The position numbers were made by a program, and so were the translations under genes. Shown piece after piece: positions 1 through 9,887 of a stretch of DNA of 64,000 nt. How positions within the stretch are numbered: position 1 is the stretch's first letter; each line of letters begins with the position of its first letter. A model generated the notes under the pieces. That model searched no databases. It saw only the letters and a list, made by a program, of their open reading frames with translations, and had not been told where the DNA came from. Origin of the DNA: Cognatishimia sp. F0-27. Lineage in GTDB: Bacteria > Pseudomonadota > Alphaproteobacteria > Rhodobacterales > Rhodobacteraceae. The stretch spans positions 62,001 to 126,000 of the forward strand of contig NZ_JAFMPQ010000005.1 of NCBI RefSeq assembly GCF_020667845.1. The letters run 5' to 3'.

Positions 1-3000
1 GCACGTCGTCATCGTTGCCACCGTCAAGCAGATCATTGCCGCGTCCGCCGGTCAGGGTATCGAAACCGGCTCCGCCACCGAGCGTATCATCGGCGTTGTT
101 GCCGCGCAGGTTTTCGGATTCCGCGGTGCCTTCGATCACCCGTGGAATGGCTTCGATCGGGGCGGTGATCTCGGATTCCAGCACGGTTGTATTGAAGAAC
201 GCGTCTACGATCGTCACTTCAAGCGTGATCTGCCGCCCGATCTGTTCTTCGCGGGGGCGGAACTCCGACAACGTGGCGCCGCCGATGCTGACACCGTCCT
301 GAAACCATTGATAGCGGACCGACGTGATCCCGTCCGGATCTTCAATCGACGACAGATCGGAGGTCAGAAGCGTTTCTTCGAGGGCGTCGCCCAGGATCAC
401 CGGCGTGCCGGTGACCGGATCATCGACGTTCTGCACGCTTTCGAACCGGTTTTCGGACCGGATGGTCTCGGGGTCGCCCGCGCCGTCCGTATAGCTGATC
501 TCGACAAAAATCTGCGCACCGACGTCGTCCTGCGCCGCGACATAGCTGTCCTGCGTCGCGCCGGGGATGGCGTCCGCGCCGCGGAACCACTGGTATGAAA
601 ACGCGCCCAGACCGTCGGCATCCTCGATGGTTGAGGCATCGACACGCAGCGTGGCGTCCTCAACGAAATCGCCGACCACCCGGAGCGTCCCCGTCGGGGC
701 ATCGGGGATGTTCTCCACCGGATCGCCCGGCAGGCTGGTCACGCTTTCTGCTGTGCCAAAGAGATCGGTGAAGGAATAGCGAACCGTGATCACCCGCCCG
801 ACATCGCTCTGTTCAAGCTGATAGGAGGTGCCCGTCGCGTCCTCGATGGCAACACCGTCGCGCAGCCACTGGTAGCTGCGCGTGCTTGCATTCAGCCCGT
901 CCGGGTCGCGCACGGCGCGCACATCGAGGCGCAGGGTCGCATCCTCGATCATGTCTCCCAGAATGAGCGGCGCGCCTTCGGGCGCGTCGTTGACGTTCTC
1001 GATCGTGCCGAGCGAGACACGGTCGGTGCTGGCGCGGTTTCCGAATGCGTCGGTGACATGGGCGATCACTTCAAGCTCTTGTCCGACATAGCTTTGGCTG
1101 TCGAGAAGCAGGCTGTCGGACTCGCCAAACACGCTGAAACCGACGCCATTGATGATGAACTGATACTGGATGCTGTCGATCCCATCTGCGTCAGACAAGT
1201 CTGTGCCGTCCACCGTAACCGTATCGAATTGACGGATGGGTTGATCCGGATCGGCGAGGCGTGGCAGGCCGGTCAGCGGATCGTCGAAATTGCGCAAAGG
1301 CGCCGTAACGGCCGACTCCACCGTCTCCCGCGTTCCGAAATCGTCAACATAGGTCATCTGCACGAAATAGGTGGCGCCGACGTCTTCCTGTGCGAGAGCA
1401 AGCGTCAGTCCGGTCTCTCCGGGAAGGGCCTCCCCGTCGCGGAACCATTGCAGCGTCACGCCGGGAGCATCGGCGCCAATCCAGGATTCATTGTCGGGGT
1501 CCAACGCGCCCAAGCCGTCCCGAATGGTCAGTGAACGGCCCTCAAGCGGTGCGGCGGAGCCCAACGTGCGGATGGTGCCGGTCTCCAGGATCTCAGCGAG
1601 GATCGGCCCCTCTGTCGGTGCATCATTGGTGTTGCGGGTGGGCGCGGTGGCGCTTGAAAACACCGTTTCGGGGTTGCCCGCGTCGTCGAGAAAATCGAAC
1701 TGAAACTGAAATTCCGTGCCCACGCGACCATCGAAGTCGGTCGGTGTGAAGCTGTTCTGGTTCTGGGACGCGACGATCCCCGCGCGCTCACCCTCCGCGT
1801 TCAGGCGCCACAGGGTGATGCGCGCCTCGCTCAGATCTCCGACGCCGTCGGCGTCAACAAGGCCCGCCGGGCTGAAATCCGAGGCCAACCAGGTCAAGGC
1901 TTCGTCCTCGACCGGTTCCAGCGCCGCGGGCACCGCGATCTGGCCTTCTGCCAGCGAATTGAATTGGAAGATCTGAAAGCCGCCCTCGTCGATGGCCTCG
2001 TAGGCAACGACAGATCCATTTGACAGGACGGCCATGGCTTCTTTGTTGTCCGTTGCGCCGGCGCCGAAGGGCACCGGGTCATTGGCCGGTCGGCCCGTGG
2101 CGTCCATCAGCATGACATAGGGTACCGGGACCGAGGAGGTGGATTTGATGACCGCGTCGAACTGCACCACGAAGCCGCCATCGTCGAGCGCAACCATATC
2201 GGTGAATGTCACGGACGGCCCGACGCGGCTGACATTGTCAAAGAGATCGGTCGCGGTCAGGGTCTGGGTCTCACCGATCTGGCCACCAGCGGGATCGAAG
2301 ACGCGAATTTCGAGCGACCGGTCGGTGCCGCCGGCAACAGCGAGCCGGTCGTCGCTGAGCACGACGACCTGTCGGAAGGACTCGACGTCCAGCGTGTCGC
2401 TCAACCGAGTCACTGCACCGTTCAACGTGCCGTCGTCATTGACGCGCTGCAAAAAGAGATTGGTGGGGAAACCCTCGGCATTCGGCGTCTGATCACGATG
2501 GGCATAGGCCGACACGACGCCGAGCGTGCCATCGGCAAAGGTCACGAGCGCGCGTTGCTCCACCGAAGCGCCGGATTCAAAGACGGTCAGCGCCGCGCTG
2601 TAGTCCGGGTCCGGCACAACGGTGCGTGAACTGCCATCGGCGTTGAAGATTTCGATCCTTTCCCCGTCGTTTAGGGTGCCCCAGCGCAGGGCAAACCCGC
2701 CGTCATTCAGAGGCGCGACCTGCGTGAGGTCGCGCAATACGAAATCTCCAGTGCGGTTCGACGGGCTGGCGATCATGCCGAGATCCGTCACCGCGCTGCC
2801 ATCGGAGGAGATGCGCACAGCGGACAGGGCATTGCCGCCAAAGACCGCAAGAATCGTGCCCGAGGCTTCGTAGATGAGATCAACGGCGCTGATCGAGTTG
2901 CCGGGGGTGTTGATACTCACACCGCTCAGGTTGATGGCCTGTCCGTCGTTGTCGTGAAACCGGCCGCGCACCCCCAACGAGCCCGCGGCCCAGGCGGAAA

Positions 3001-3118
3001 AGAAACCGCCGGAGGGCAGGGCGACCACGTCTCCGGAAGATCCGGATCTGGCTGGTCCTCCGACCCAGGGATTGTAGGTTTCGACTTCGGGGGCCGGCGT
3101 GATCTGGATTTCTGGCAT
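1..3118 (-). CDS. Large secreted Ig-like repeat / RTX protein, 3' end cut off by window edge
   Basis: An uninterrupted frame of about 1,039 codons runs from an ATG at 3118 to the left edge without a stop, so the C-terminus is missing. The first ~400 residues are rich in short hydrophobic strands with many D/N/G turns, of the kind seen in beta-propeller-like adhesin heads. From about residue 430 there are roughly six ~100-residue repeats with a recurring core like DADGLGAFSYQWFRGADAIP followed by a DVG step and a closing N-x-N/D-D-x-P-T-G linker. This is the Ig/cadherin-like pattern of large adhesins. At the left edge the frame enters calcium-binding RTX nonapeptides (GGRGNDLLDGG). No N-terminal signal peptide is visible, which fits type I secretion by a C-terminal signal outside the window. 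Probably an extracellular adhesin or matrix protein; no catalytic domain is seen. No type I transporter gene lies nearby. Confidence 0.85.
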   Translation of the reverse strand, partial: MPEIQITPAPEVETYNPWVGGPARSGSSGDVVALPSGGFFSAWAAGSLGVRGRFHDNDGQAINLSGVSINTPGNSISAVDLIYEASGTILAVFGGNALSAVRISSDGSAVTDLGMIASPSNRTGDFVLRDLTQVAPLNDGGFALRWGTLNDGERIEIFNADGSSRTVVPDPDYSAALTVFESGASVEQRALVTFADGTLGVVSAYAHRDQTPNAEGFPTNLFLQRVNDDGTLNGAVTRLSDTLDVESFRQVVVLSDDRLAVAGGTDRSLEIRVFDPAGGQIGETQTLTATDLFDNVSRVGPSVTFTDMVALDDGGFVVQFDAVIKSTSSVPVPYVMLMDATGRPANDPVPFGAGATDNKEAMAVLSNGSVVAYEAIDEGGFQIFQFNSLAEGQIAVPAALEPVEDEALTWLASDFSPAGLVDADGVGDLSEARITLWRLNAEGERAGIVASQNQNSFTPTDFDGRVGTEFQFQFDFLDDAGNPETVFSSATAPTRNTNDAPTEGPILAEILETGTIRTLGSAAPLEGRSLTIRDGLGALDPDNESWIGADAPGVTLQWFRDGEALPGETGLTLALAQEDVGATYFVQMTYVDDFGTRETVESAVTAPLRNFDDPLTGLPRLADPDQPIRQFDTVTVDGTDLSDADGIDSIQYQFIINGVGFSVFGESDSLLLDSQSYVGQELEVIAHVTDAFGNRASTDRVSLGTIENVNDAPEGAPLILGDMIEDATLRLDVRAVRDPDGLNASTRSYQWLRDGVAIEDATGTSYQLEQSDVGRVITVRYSFTDLFGTAESVTSLPGDPVENIPDAPTGTLRVVGDFVEDATLRVDASTIEDADGLGAFSYQWFRGADAIPGATQDSYVAAQDDVGAQIFVEISYTDGAGDPETIRSENRFESVQNVDDPVTGTPVILGDALEETLLTSDLSSIEDPDGITSVRYQWFQDGVSIGGATLSEFRPREEQIGRQITLEVTIVDAFFNTTVLESEITAPIEAIPRVIEGTAESENLRGNNADDTLGGGAGFDTLTGGRGNDLLDGGNDDDV

Positions 3119-4098
3119 GGGTATCAAACGTCTTTCAAAACTGCTCTTTTTCCGAGTATTCCAACAGAAATATCGTCATTTCAAGCGGTTCTGCCGCAAT
3201 AGTCTCGTTGAAGCGATCTCGCGTAGCGGCGCCGCTCCCGTCTGGCCAAGACGCGCGGTCGTCCTCGTTTCAAGCCACGAGACGTCAGGATGTGTCTGCT
3301 GCAAGGCGGCGTTGTGATCGCGATGATCGGAGGAAACCCGACAGCCAGGGCTTGGCTCTCCGGAGATCGCGGCATCTTTGCGTCAGGCCGGAGGGCCAAA
3401 CCATGCTTGTCCGTCGCAGGCTTCCCCCTTCTTTCTGTTGCAGGCCGATGAACGGCGTTGCGATCGAGACGGGCACCGGAACGCTGCGCCACGCAGTCCT
3501 GACAGGATCGATCGGCTCTAGGGGCTGGCTCGTCCGTCGTCAGGTCCGTGACCAGAGAACGGGAGGGGGGCGCCAACCGCCCGTGCGCTCTTGTCTTGCG
3601 GTTCGAAGCGTCCGGAGCTTCCGCCGACATGTCGGTCGAAGCCGATAGCAACGATGCCACGATGCAGGTCTTAACGGGCATTCAGGGGCGGGCGGATGGG
3701 GGCCTGCACGCGCTTCGGTTGCGTCCGGAGCAATCCGCAGGACGACGGTGCCAAGAGACGCAAATCGCCGAGGGTTCGCAGAAGTGCCATCAACGCCTGA
3801 GATCGGGACAATGCGCAGCCGTTCTTGTGCCACGGACAGGGTGTTTCATGCGCGCCAGACGGCATGCGTGCACCGCCCTGCGTGTTCCACGCACCCGTCC
3901 GACAAGGTGCCGGTTTGCCCATGCCGATGCCGCCATCGCGCTGGTTGATTACGCTGGGCGTTCCGGCTGCGGTCTCGGTGGGCGGTGTGATCCACACGGG
4001 CGGCCTCCCCAAGACTGTGCTGCTCTCTCGGGTGGCGATCCAAACCGGATCGTGCCATCCTGCCGGTGTCTATCCTCTCACTTCAACGAAGGTCTGTC
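3119..4098. other. 980-bp intergenic region without a recognisable gene
   Basis: This lies between the divergent large RTX-type gene and the first M20 hydrolase gene. Several frames of 60-180 codons are open on both strands, but their translations are Arg/Pro/Ser/Ala-rich, lack any motif I recognise and overlap one another, as expected for non-coding GC-rich DNA. The 80 bases next to the RTX start are AT-richer and probably hold its promoter, but I cannot pick a convincing -35/-10 pair. It may be decayed accessory DNA. Confidence 0.5.
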
Positions 4099-5481
4099 GT
4101 GACGCGTGATTTAGCCATCCAACGGATTGCCGCCTATTTCGATGACGGCTCCTTTTTCAACGATCTGAGCGGGCTCGTTGCCTACGAGACGGAAAGCCAG
4201 GAGCCCTCCGGCACTCCGGAGCTTGCGCGCTATCTCGATGAGGCCATGGTGACGCGGCTGACCGCTCTGGGGTTTTCCTGTGAGATCTGTGCGAACCCGA
4301 ACGCCGGCGCCGGCCCGATCCTCTTGGCGGAGCGGCAGGAGGGCACCGGGCTTCCCACCATTCTGACATATGGTCATGGCGACGTCATTCGTGCGCAGAC
4401 CGACCAGTGGCGCGCGGGGCTGCATCCGTTTCGACTGGTTGAAGAGGACGACCGCTACTATGGGCGCGGCACAGCGGACAACAAGGGGCAGCACCTGATC
4501 AATTTGACCGCGCTTGAAGCGATCCTGACGGTGCGCGGTGCGCTTGGCTTCAACTGCAAAGTCATTATCGAGATGGGGGAAGAGATGGGCTCTCCCGGTT
4601 TGGCCGAATTCTGTCGCACCCGAAAGGAGGCGCTCGCGGCAGACGTCTTGATTGCGTCTGACGGACCCCGCTTGCAACCCGACACACCGACATTGTTCAT
4701 GGGATCGCGCGGCGGCGTGTCCTTTGATCTTGTGGTGGCGCTGCGTGACGGCGCCCATCACTCGGGAAACTGGGGCGGATTGCTGGCCGATCCCGCGATG
4801 ATCCTCGCGCAGGCATTGTCGACAATCACGGATGCCCGCGGGCAAATCGCCATTCCCGAGTGGCGGCCGGACAGTCTGACAGAGGATATCCGCAACGCGC
4901 TCAAGGACCTGCCCATGGACTCCGGCGATGGCCCTTCCATCGACGCGGATTGGGGCGAAGAGAGCCTTTCCCCCGCCGAGCGCGTTTATGGATGGAACAG
5001 CTTTGCGATCCTCGCCATGAAAAGCGGCGTGCCAGAGGCCCCGGTCAACGCCATATCGTCCCATGCGCGGGCGGCCTGTCAGCTTCGGTATGTCGTGGGA
5101 ACGGATCAGGCCGATATTCTGCCTGCCCTTCGTCGGCATCTGGACGCCCATGGGTTTGGAAACGTCGAGATCGTGCCCCATCAGCGTGGCTTTTTTGATG
5201 CAACGCGTCTCAGCCCGTCGCATCCCTGGGTCAAGTTCGTGTCGCGGTCCCTTGAAGCGACATGCGGAAAACAGCCGCATGTTCTTCCCAACCTCGCGGG
5301 CTCGCTTCCGAATGATGTATTCGCGGACATCCTCGGTCTGCCCACGGTCTGGGTGCCGCATTCCTATCGGGGGTGTTCCCAACATGCGCCAAATGAACAC
5401 GTGCTGAAGCCTGTTTGCCGGGATGCGCTCAGGCTTATGACGGGTCTCTTCTGGGATATTGGCGCGGAGGATTGTCCATAG
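4099..5481 (+). CDS. M20 family metallopeptidase (ArgE/DapE type)
   Basis: A 460-residue zinc-dependent amidohydrolase predicted to cleave a peptide or N-acyl amino acid. The M20 dinuclear site is complete: GHGD (His93, Asp95), the bridging Asp in GRGTADNKG (Asp127), the catalytic Glu pair in EMGEEMG (161-162), Asp188 in IASDGPR, and a late His in CSQHAPNEH. The HHSGNWGG segment around residue 220 belongs to the lid/dimerisation domain. I chose the GTG at 4099 because CGAAGG lies about 7 bases before it; an ATG at 4066 in frame would add 11 residues without a better ribosome site. It opens a run with an AbgB-like hydrolase and an aspartoacylase-like gene, which suggests a shared catabolic job. 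The exact substrate cannot be read from sequence. Confidence 0.85.
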   Translation: MTRDLAIQRIAAYFDDGSFFNDLSGLVAYETESQEPSGTPELARYLDEAMVTRLTALGFSCEICANPNAGAGPILLAERQEGTGLPTILTYGHGDVIRAQTDQWRAGLHPFRLVEEDDRYYGRGTADNKGQHLINLTALEAILTVRGALGFNCKVIIEMGEEMGSPGLAEFCRTRKEALAADVLIASDGPRLQPDTPTLFMGSRGGVSFDLVVALRDGAHHSGNWGGLLADPAMILAQALSTITDARGQIAIPEWRPDSLTEDIRNALKDLPMDSGDGPSIDADWGEESLSPAERVYGWNSFAILAMKSGVPEAPVNAISSHARAACQLRYVVGTDQADILPALRRHLDAHGFGNVEIVPHQRGFFDATRLSPSHPWVKFVSRSLEATCGKQPHVLPNLAGSLPNDVFADILGLPTVWVPHSYRGCSQHAPNEHVLKPVCRDALRLMTGLFWDIGAEDCP

Positions 5482-5656
5482 CGACTGTCTTATTGCGGCG
5501 GAGCACTGTCAGGCCATGTCCAGATACCGGGGACCTAAAAACCGTCGCGGATCATGGACGGCGTACGCGGTTTTGCGTGTTTGGATATCGGTGATTGCTT
5601 GCCAAGGATGAAAGACCGTGGGAACCTTTTTGGCATGAGCCAGCAAAGGGGCGAAT

Positions 5657-7084
5657 ATGCAGAATGCGGATGTCATCTGGTCAAATGTTGACCGCCACAA
5701 ACCGGATTTGATCGGCCTGTCAGATCGCGTGTTCGACGTTCCGGAAACGCTTTACAACGAATACCGGTCGGTGGCCGAGCACAAAGCGATGCTTGTCGAG
5801 AAGGGCTTCAGGATCACCGAAAACGCCGCAGGCATTCCCACCGCCATTCTCGGTGAGGCAGGCCACGCGGGCCCCGTGATCGCGATCCTCGGTGAGTTCG
5901 ATGCCTTGCCCTATCTCAGCCAGGAACCGGGCGTTGCCGAGCCACGTCCCCTCGACGCGGGCGGAAACGGCCATGGATGCGGGCACAACCTTCTCGGTGC
6001 GGCGGCGCTGCTTGCCGCAACCGCCGTCAAGGATTGGCTTGACGAGACCGGTATCGAGGCGCGCGTGCGCTATTATGGCTGCCCTGCCGAGGAAGGTGGC
6101 GCCGCAAAGGCGTTCATGGTCCGGGAAGGGCTGTTCGACGACGTGGACGCCGCCATTTCTTGGCATCCGGCGACCTTCACGGCGGTGAACAAGGCGAATT
6201 CGCTCGCCAATACGCGGATCGATTTCACGTTCCACGGCAAGGCGGCACACGCGGCGGGGGCGCCCGAACTCGGCCGCAGCGCGCTTGACGCGGTCGAGTT
6301 GATGAATGTCGGGGTCAATTACATGCGCGAACACATGCCGGACGGTGCGCGCATCCATTATGCCTATCTGGACGCGGGCGGTGTTGCGCCCAACGTGGTG
6401 CAGCACAAGGCAACCATTCGGCAATTGGTGCGGGCCAGCGACCTTCAGACCCTGCAATCGCTCATCGAACGGGTCAAGAAGATTGCCCAAGGGGCCGCGT
6501 TGATGACCGAGACACAGGTCGAGGCCAAGGTCTTTACCGGCGTGTCCAACCTGATCGGCAACCGGCCCCTCGAAGAGGCCATGCAAGCGGAGCTTGACCG
6601 GTTGGGACCGGTGGATTTCGACGACGCCGATCGGGACTTCGCCCGGGAAATCCAGAAGACCCTCACCAAGGACGATATCGCGGTGTCATTCCGGCGCTGT
6701 GGTATGCCCCCGCCGGACGAGGATCTGCCTCTGTGCAACTTCGTTGCCCCGCTTGATCTCAAGGGCGACGGCGGAGAGGGATCAACCGATGTGGGGGACG
6801 TCAGCTGGGCCGTTCCCACGGTCCAGGCCCGGGTCGCAACCTGCGCGGTGGGCACGCCGTTTCATACCTGGCAGACCGTCACGCAAGGCAAGGCTCCGGC
6901 GGCGCATAAGGGCATGGTCTATGCCGCGAAGGTCATGGCCGCGACCGCGAAGCGCCTGATCGAGGATCCGGCGTTGCGGGCCAGGGCGAAAGAGGTGCAT
7001 GCGGCCCATCTGGCAAAGACGCCCTATGTCTGCCCGTTGCCGGACGGTGTCGCTCCGCCGATCGTTCCGCAGGCCGCATCATGA
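5657..7084 (+). CDS. M20D amidohydrolase, AbgB-like (p-aminobenzoyl-glutamate hydrolase subunit B type)
   Basis: A 475-residue member of the M20D aminoacylase/AbgB family, which removes acyl or aminobenzoyl groups from amino acids such as glutamate. Visible landmarks are GEFDALP (about 79-85), GHGCGHNLLG with the metal-binding Cys108 and His110, the catalytic Glu pair in CPAEEGGAAK (145-146), SWHPATF, the dimerisation-domain start FHGKAAHAAG, and the closing AHKGM histidine. The ATG at 5657 follows AAAGGGGC at a good distance. Its stop overlaps the next start by 4 bases (ATGA), so it is translationally coupled to the aspartoacylase-like gene. AbgB normally needs an AbgA partner; none is present, so a stand-alone aminoacylase on another N-acyl amino acid is equally likely. 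Confidence 0.85.
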   Translation: MQNADVIWSNVDRHKPDLIGLSDRVFDVPETLYNEYRSVAEHKAMLVEKGFRITENAAGIPTAILGEAGHAGPVIAILGEFDALPYLSQEPGVAEPRPLDAGGNGHGCGHNLLGAAALLAATAVKDWLDETGIEARVRYYGCPAEEGGAAKAFMVREGLFDDVDAAISWHPATFTAVNKANSLANTRIDFTFHGKAAHAAGAPELGRSALDAVELMNVGVNYMREHMPDGARIHYAYLDAGGVAPNVVQHKATIRQLVRASDLQTLQSLIERVKKIAQGAALMTETQVEAKVFTGVSNLIGNRPLEEAMQAELDRLGPVDFDDADRDFAREIQKTLTKDDIAVSFRRCGMPPPDEDLPLCNFVAPLDLKGDGGEGSTDVGDVSWAVPTVQARVATCAVGTPFHTWQTVTQGKAPAAHKGMVYAAKVMAATAKRLIEDPALRARAKEVHAAHLAKTPYVCPLPDGVAPPIVPQAAS

Positions 7085-8037
7085 GCGCGACCGACCCCAA
7101 CAAGTATCCCATCGAGCTGTCCTTTCCGGATATCTCGGGATACCGAAAGGGCAATACCGGCGTAGAGTTCTACACCAGCTTCGACAGCGGCACTGCCGGG
7201 CCGCATGTGCTGATCAATGCGCTCGTTCATGGCAATGAGGTCTGCGGCGTCCTCGCGCTTGCGCAATTGTTCGAGGCGGAGATCCGGCCCAAACGGGGCA
7301 AGCTGACACTCGGGTTTTCGAATGTCGCGGCCTATCAATCCTTCGATCCGGCCGATCCGATGGCGAGCCGGTTTGTCGATGAAGACATGAACCGGGTCTG
7401 GGATATCGAAACCTTGGAGGGGGAGCGCAGCTCCTGCGAGGTTGACCGCGCACGACAGATCCGCCCGTTGATCGATACGGTTGATCTTATGCTGGATGTG
7501 CATTCCATGCAGCACAAGACAGCCCCCGTGATCGTGGCAGGCCCGCTTGACAAAAGCGTGGCGTTGTCGCGTCGGCTCGGCACGCCAGAAATCATCGTGG
7601 CCGACACCGGTCATGCGGCCGGACGACGCTTGCGCGACTATGGCGGGTTTGGCGATCCCGCGAGCGAGAAGACCGCCGTGCTGATCGAATGCGGCCAGCA
7701 CTGGGAAGCCGGGGCCGCCGCGGTCGCCATCGACAGCGTTTATCGCTGGCTTGTGCTGCATGACATGATCGACACCGACATGGCCGCGCCAAACCTGCTT
7801 GCGCGGCCCGAAGCGCAAAGGGTCGTGAAGGTTGAAACACCTGTTACGGTCGAGACCGAGCACTTCGACTTCGCCCAGCCTTTTACGGGGCTTGAGACCT
7901 TGGCAAAGGGAGAATTGATCGGCACGGATGGCGACAGGGAAATCCGTGCGCCCCATGACGGCTGCGTGTTGATCATGCCAAGCCGCCGCCTGACGCCCGG
8001 CGCAACGGCGGTGCGGCTGGGTCGTTGGCTCGTGTGA
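7081..8037 (+). CDS. Succinylglutamate desuccinylase / aspartoacylase family protein
   Basis: A 318-residue zinc carboxypeptidase-fold deacylase (AstE/AspA family), which hydrolyses N-acyl amino acids. Ligands are in place: HGNE (His50, Glu53), the substrate-binding Asn/Arg in DEDMNRVWD, the third zinc ligand in LMLDVHSMQH (His141), and the catalytic Glu in LIECGQHWEAG (Glu203). The C-terminal ~90 residues match the beta-rich cap of this family. It starts inside the stop of the AbgB-like gene (4-base overlap), so both are one transcript. True AstE sits in ast operons with other arginine-degradation genes; these are absent, so a different N-acyl amino acid is likely. Confidence 0.85.
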   Translation: MSATDPNKYPIELSFPDISGYRKGNTGVEFYTSFDSGTAGPHVLINALVHGNEVCGVLALAQLFEAEIRPKRGKLTLGFSNVAAYQSFDPADPMASRFVDEDMNRVWDIETLEGERSSCEVDRARQIRPLIDTVDLMLDVHSMQHKTAPVIVAGPLDKSVALSRRLGTPEIIVADTGHAAGRRLRDYGGFGDPASEKTAVLIECGQHWEAGAAAVAIDSVYRWLVLHDMIDTDMAAPNLLARPEAQRVVKVETPVTVETEHFDFAQPFTGLETLAKGELIGTDGDREIRAPHDGCVLIMPSRRLTPGATAVRLGRWLV

Positions 8038-8249
8038 GCCGGGTCGGAGAGCCATCTTGATGCGCCATGAGCGGGGAGAGCGGGATCGCTTGGCTCGTTG
8101 CGGCGGGAAGGTGTCGGCTTTATGGACGGAGCCGCCATCCGCACTAAGGCCATGAACGTCTGCTGTCATGCCGCTTCGCAAGAAAGTTTATCGAACCGAA
8201 ACATTGCGAGGCTGCCGCCAATTATGATGCAAGTTGCGAAGATCTTTTG

Positions 8250-8714
8250 ATGCCACACGAAGACCAGTTCCGCACTGACCCAGACCACTGGTCTGTCCTC
8301 GTCCCCGAGCTGCTTGTACGTGACCTTGAGGGGTCGCGCAGGTTTTACTGCGAGGTCCTCGGCTTTAGCGAGAAGTTCGGTCGCCCAGAGGATGGTTTCT
8401 GTTACATCGAGATGGGGCACGCGCAAATCATGCTCGAAGCTGTTCCGGATGATCCTGAAGACGCATGGATCACCGGCAGGCTGGAGCCACCCTTTGGAAG
8501 GGGCTTAAACCTACAGATCGAAGTTGCCGCCGTCCATCCGATCTATGAGCGCGTGCTCAACGAAGGGGTCGAGCCGTACCGTCCGATCCGCACCGCTTGG
8601 TATCGCGAGGGCGACCATGAGAACGGGCAGGACGAGTTCCTCGTACAGGACTTAGATGGCTATCTCTTGCGGTTCATGCAGCATATCGGAACGCGGCCAG
8701 TGCGTGAGCGCTAG
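8250..8714 (+). CDS. VOC superfamily protein (glyoxalase / bleomycin-resistance type)
   Basis: A 154-residue protein with one vicinal-oxygen-chelate repeat pair: VPELLVRDLEGSRRFYCEVLGF at the start, then CYIEMGHAQIML, and a second half ending FLVQDLDGYLLRFMQ. This arrangement is typical of the bleomycin/glyoxalase family, which binds a drug or performs metal-dependent chemistry. ATG 8250 is preferred over the adjacent TTG at 8247. Base composition is slightly lower in GC than the neighbours and the gene stands alone between the hydrolase run and the convergent importer operon, so it may be a later insertion. Substrate unknown. Confidence 0.75.
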   Translation: MPHEDQFRTDPDHWSVLVPELLVRDLEGSRRFYCEVLGFSEKFGRPEDGFCYIEMGHAQIMLEAVPDDPEDAWITGRLEPPFGRGLNLQIEVAAVHPIYERVLNEGVEPYRPIRTAWYREGDHENGQDEFLVQDLDGYLLRFMQHIGTRPVRER

Positions 8715-8891
8715 TTTGGCGCGGTGATCTGGTCGGTGCATCCAACTAAGCCAAATGAAAGACCAGGAAATACAAGCGCATAGCCTCAAAGCAGGCTTTC
8801 ATCTTGCCTGCAGCATCCGTCAATTTGGGCCCGAACCGGCCATTGGCTGCGCTGCCCTCATATCCAATACTGCCGGCAGGCAGGCCGACCC

Positions 8892-9887
8892 CTACCCATC
8901 ATTCAGGTGACACGCGCTCACCCGGCCCGGGGCGATTTCCTTCAGCTTGGGCACCTCGCTGCGGCACCGCTCGGTTGCATGCGGGCAGCGCGGATGGAAA
9001 TGGCAGCCCGTCGGCGGATGGAGCGGGGACGGGATCTCCCCCTTGATCGGCGCGTATATCCGGCGATCCGTCTCCAGCCGTGGCGCTTCGGCCAGCAATG
9101 CCTGCGTGTAGGGGTGGTTCGGCTCCCTGAAAAGATCGTCCGTCGGCGCCGTCTCGACGATGCGGCCGAGATACATGATCACCACCCGGTCGCTCAGATG
9201 TTCCACCACACCGAGGTCGTGGCTGATGAACAGGTAGGTGAGGCCAAGGTCTTTGCGCAGATCCATGAACAGGTTCAGCACCTGCGCCTGGATCGACACA
9301 TCGAGCGCGGCCACCGCCTCGTCGCAGACGATGAAATCCGGCTGCACGGCAAGGGCGCGGGCAATCCCGATGCGCTGCCGCTGCCCGCCCGAGAACTGGT
9401 GCGGATAGCGCTGATGATAGGACGGGTCGAGGCCGACCCGCTGCATGGTCATGGCAACGTAGTCATCCACCTCGTCGCGGCTGATGAGCTTGTGAAACAG
9501 CGGGGCTTCGCTGATGATTTGGGACACTTTCAGGCGGGGATTGAGACTGCTCATCGGATCCTGAAAGATCATCTGGACCTTGAGCCGGCTTTCCAGCGCG
9601 TCCTTGCCCCTGAGCGTGGTCACATCCTTGCCGCGATACCGGATGCTGCCTTCGGAGGGCAGGTGGACCCCTGCAACGCAGCGCCCAAGCGTGCTCTTGC
9701 CGCAGCCACTCTCACCCACAAGGCCGACAACCTCGCCGGGCGCGATGGCCATATCGACACTGTCGACCGCATAGACCGTATGCTCTTCGACTTTGGCACC
9801 AAGACGCCGGGCGAATTTCTCGGCGATATCGAGTTTCTTCACGAAACGCTTGGAAACCGCATCCAATTCGATGATCGGTGTCGTCAT
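8892..9887 (-). CDS. dppF: Peptide ABC transporter ATP-binding protein (DppF-like)
   Basis: A 331-residue ATPase of the dipeptide/oligopeptide/nickel importer family. It shows Walker A GESGCGKST, Q-loop MIFQDPMSSLNPR, signature FSGGQRQRIGIARAL, Walker B DFIVCDEAVAALD, and the family-specific C-terminal tail that ends with the cysteine-rich CHFHPRCPHATERC, which in related transporters binds a 4Fe-4S cluster. Start at 9887 because this ATG overlaps the upstream dppD stop by 4 bases; the frame remains open further upstream but that part lies inside dppD. Last gene of a five-gene minus-strand operon. It would power import together with DppD, DppB and DppC. Confidence 0.92.
   Translation of the reverse strand: MTTPIIELDAVSKRFVKKLDIAEKFARRLGAKVEEHTVYAVDSVDMAIAPGEVVGLVGESGCGKSTLGRCVAGVHLPSEGSIRYRGKDVTTLRGKDALESRLKVQMIFQDPMSSLNPRLKVSQIISEAPLFHKLISRDEVDDYVAMTMQRVGLDPSYHQRYPHQFSGGQRQRIGIARALAVQPDFIVCDEAVAALDVSIQAQVLNLFMDLRKDLGLTYLFISHDLGVVEHLSDRVVIMYLGRIVETAPTDDLFREPNHPYTQALLAEAPRLETDRRIYAPIKGEIPSPLHPPTGCHFHPRCPHATERCRSEVPKLKEIAPGRVSACHLNDG

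Noticed and set aside
3181-3681. Minus-strand frame of 166 codons in the first intergenic region
   Set aside because: Arg/Pro/Ser-rich, no ribosome site or motif, and overlapped by equally long frames on the other strand.
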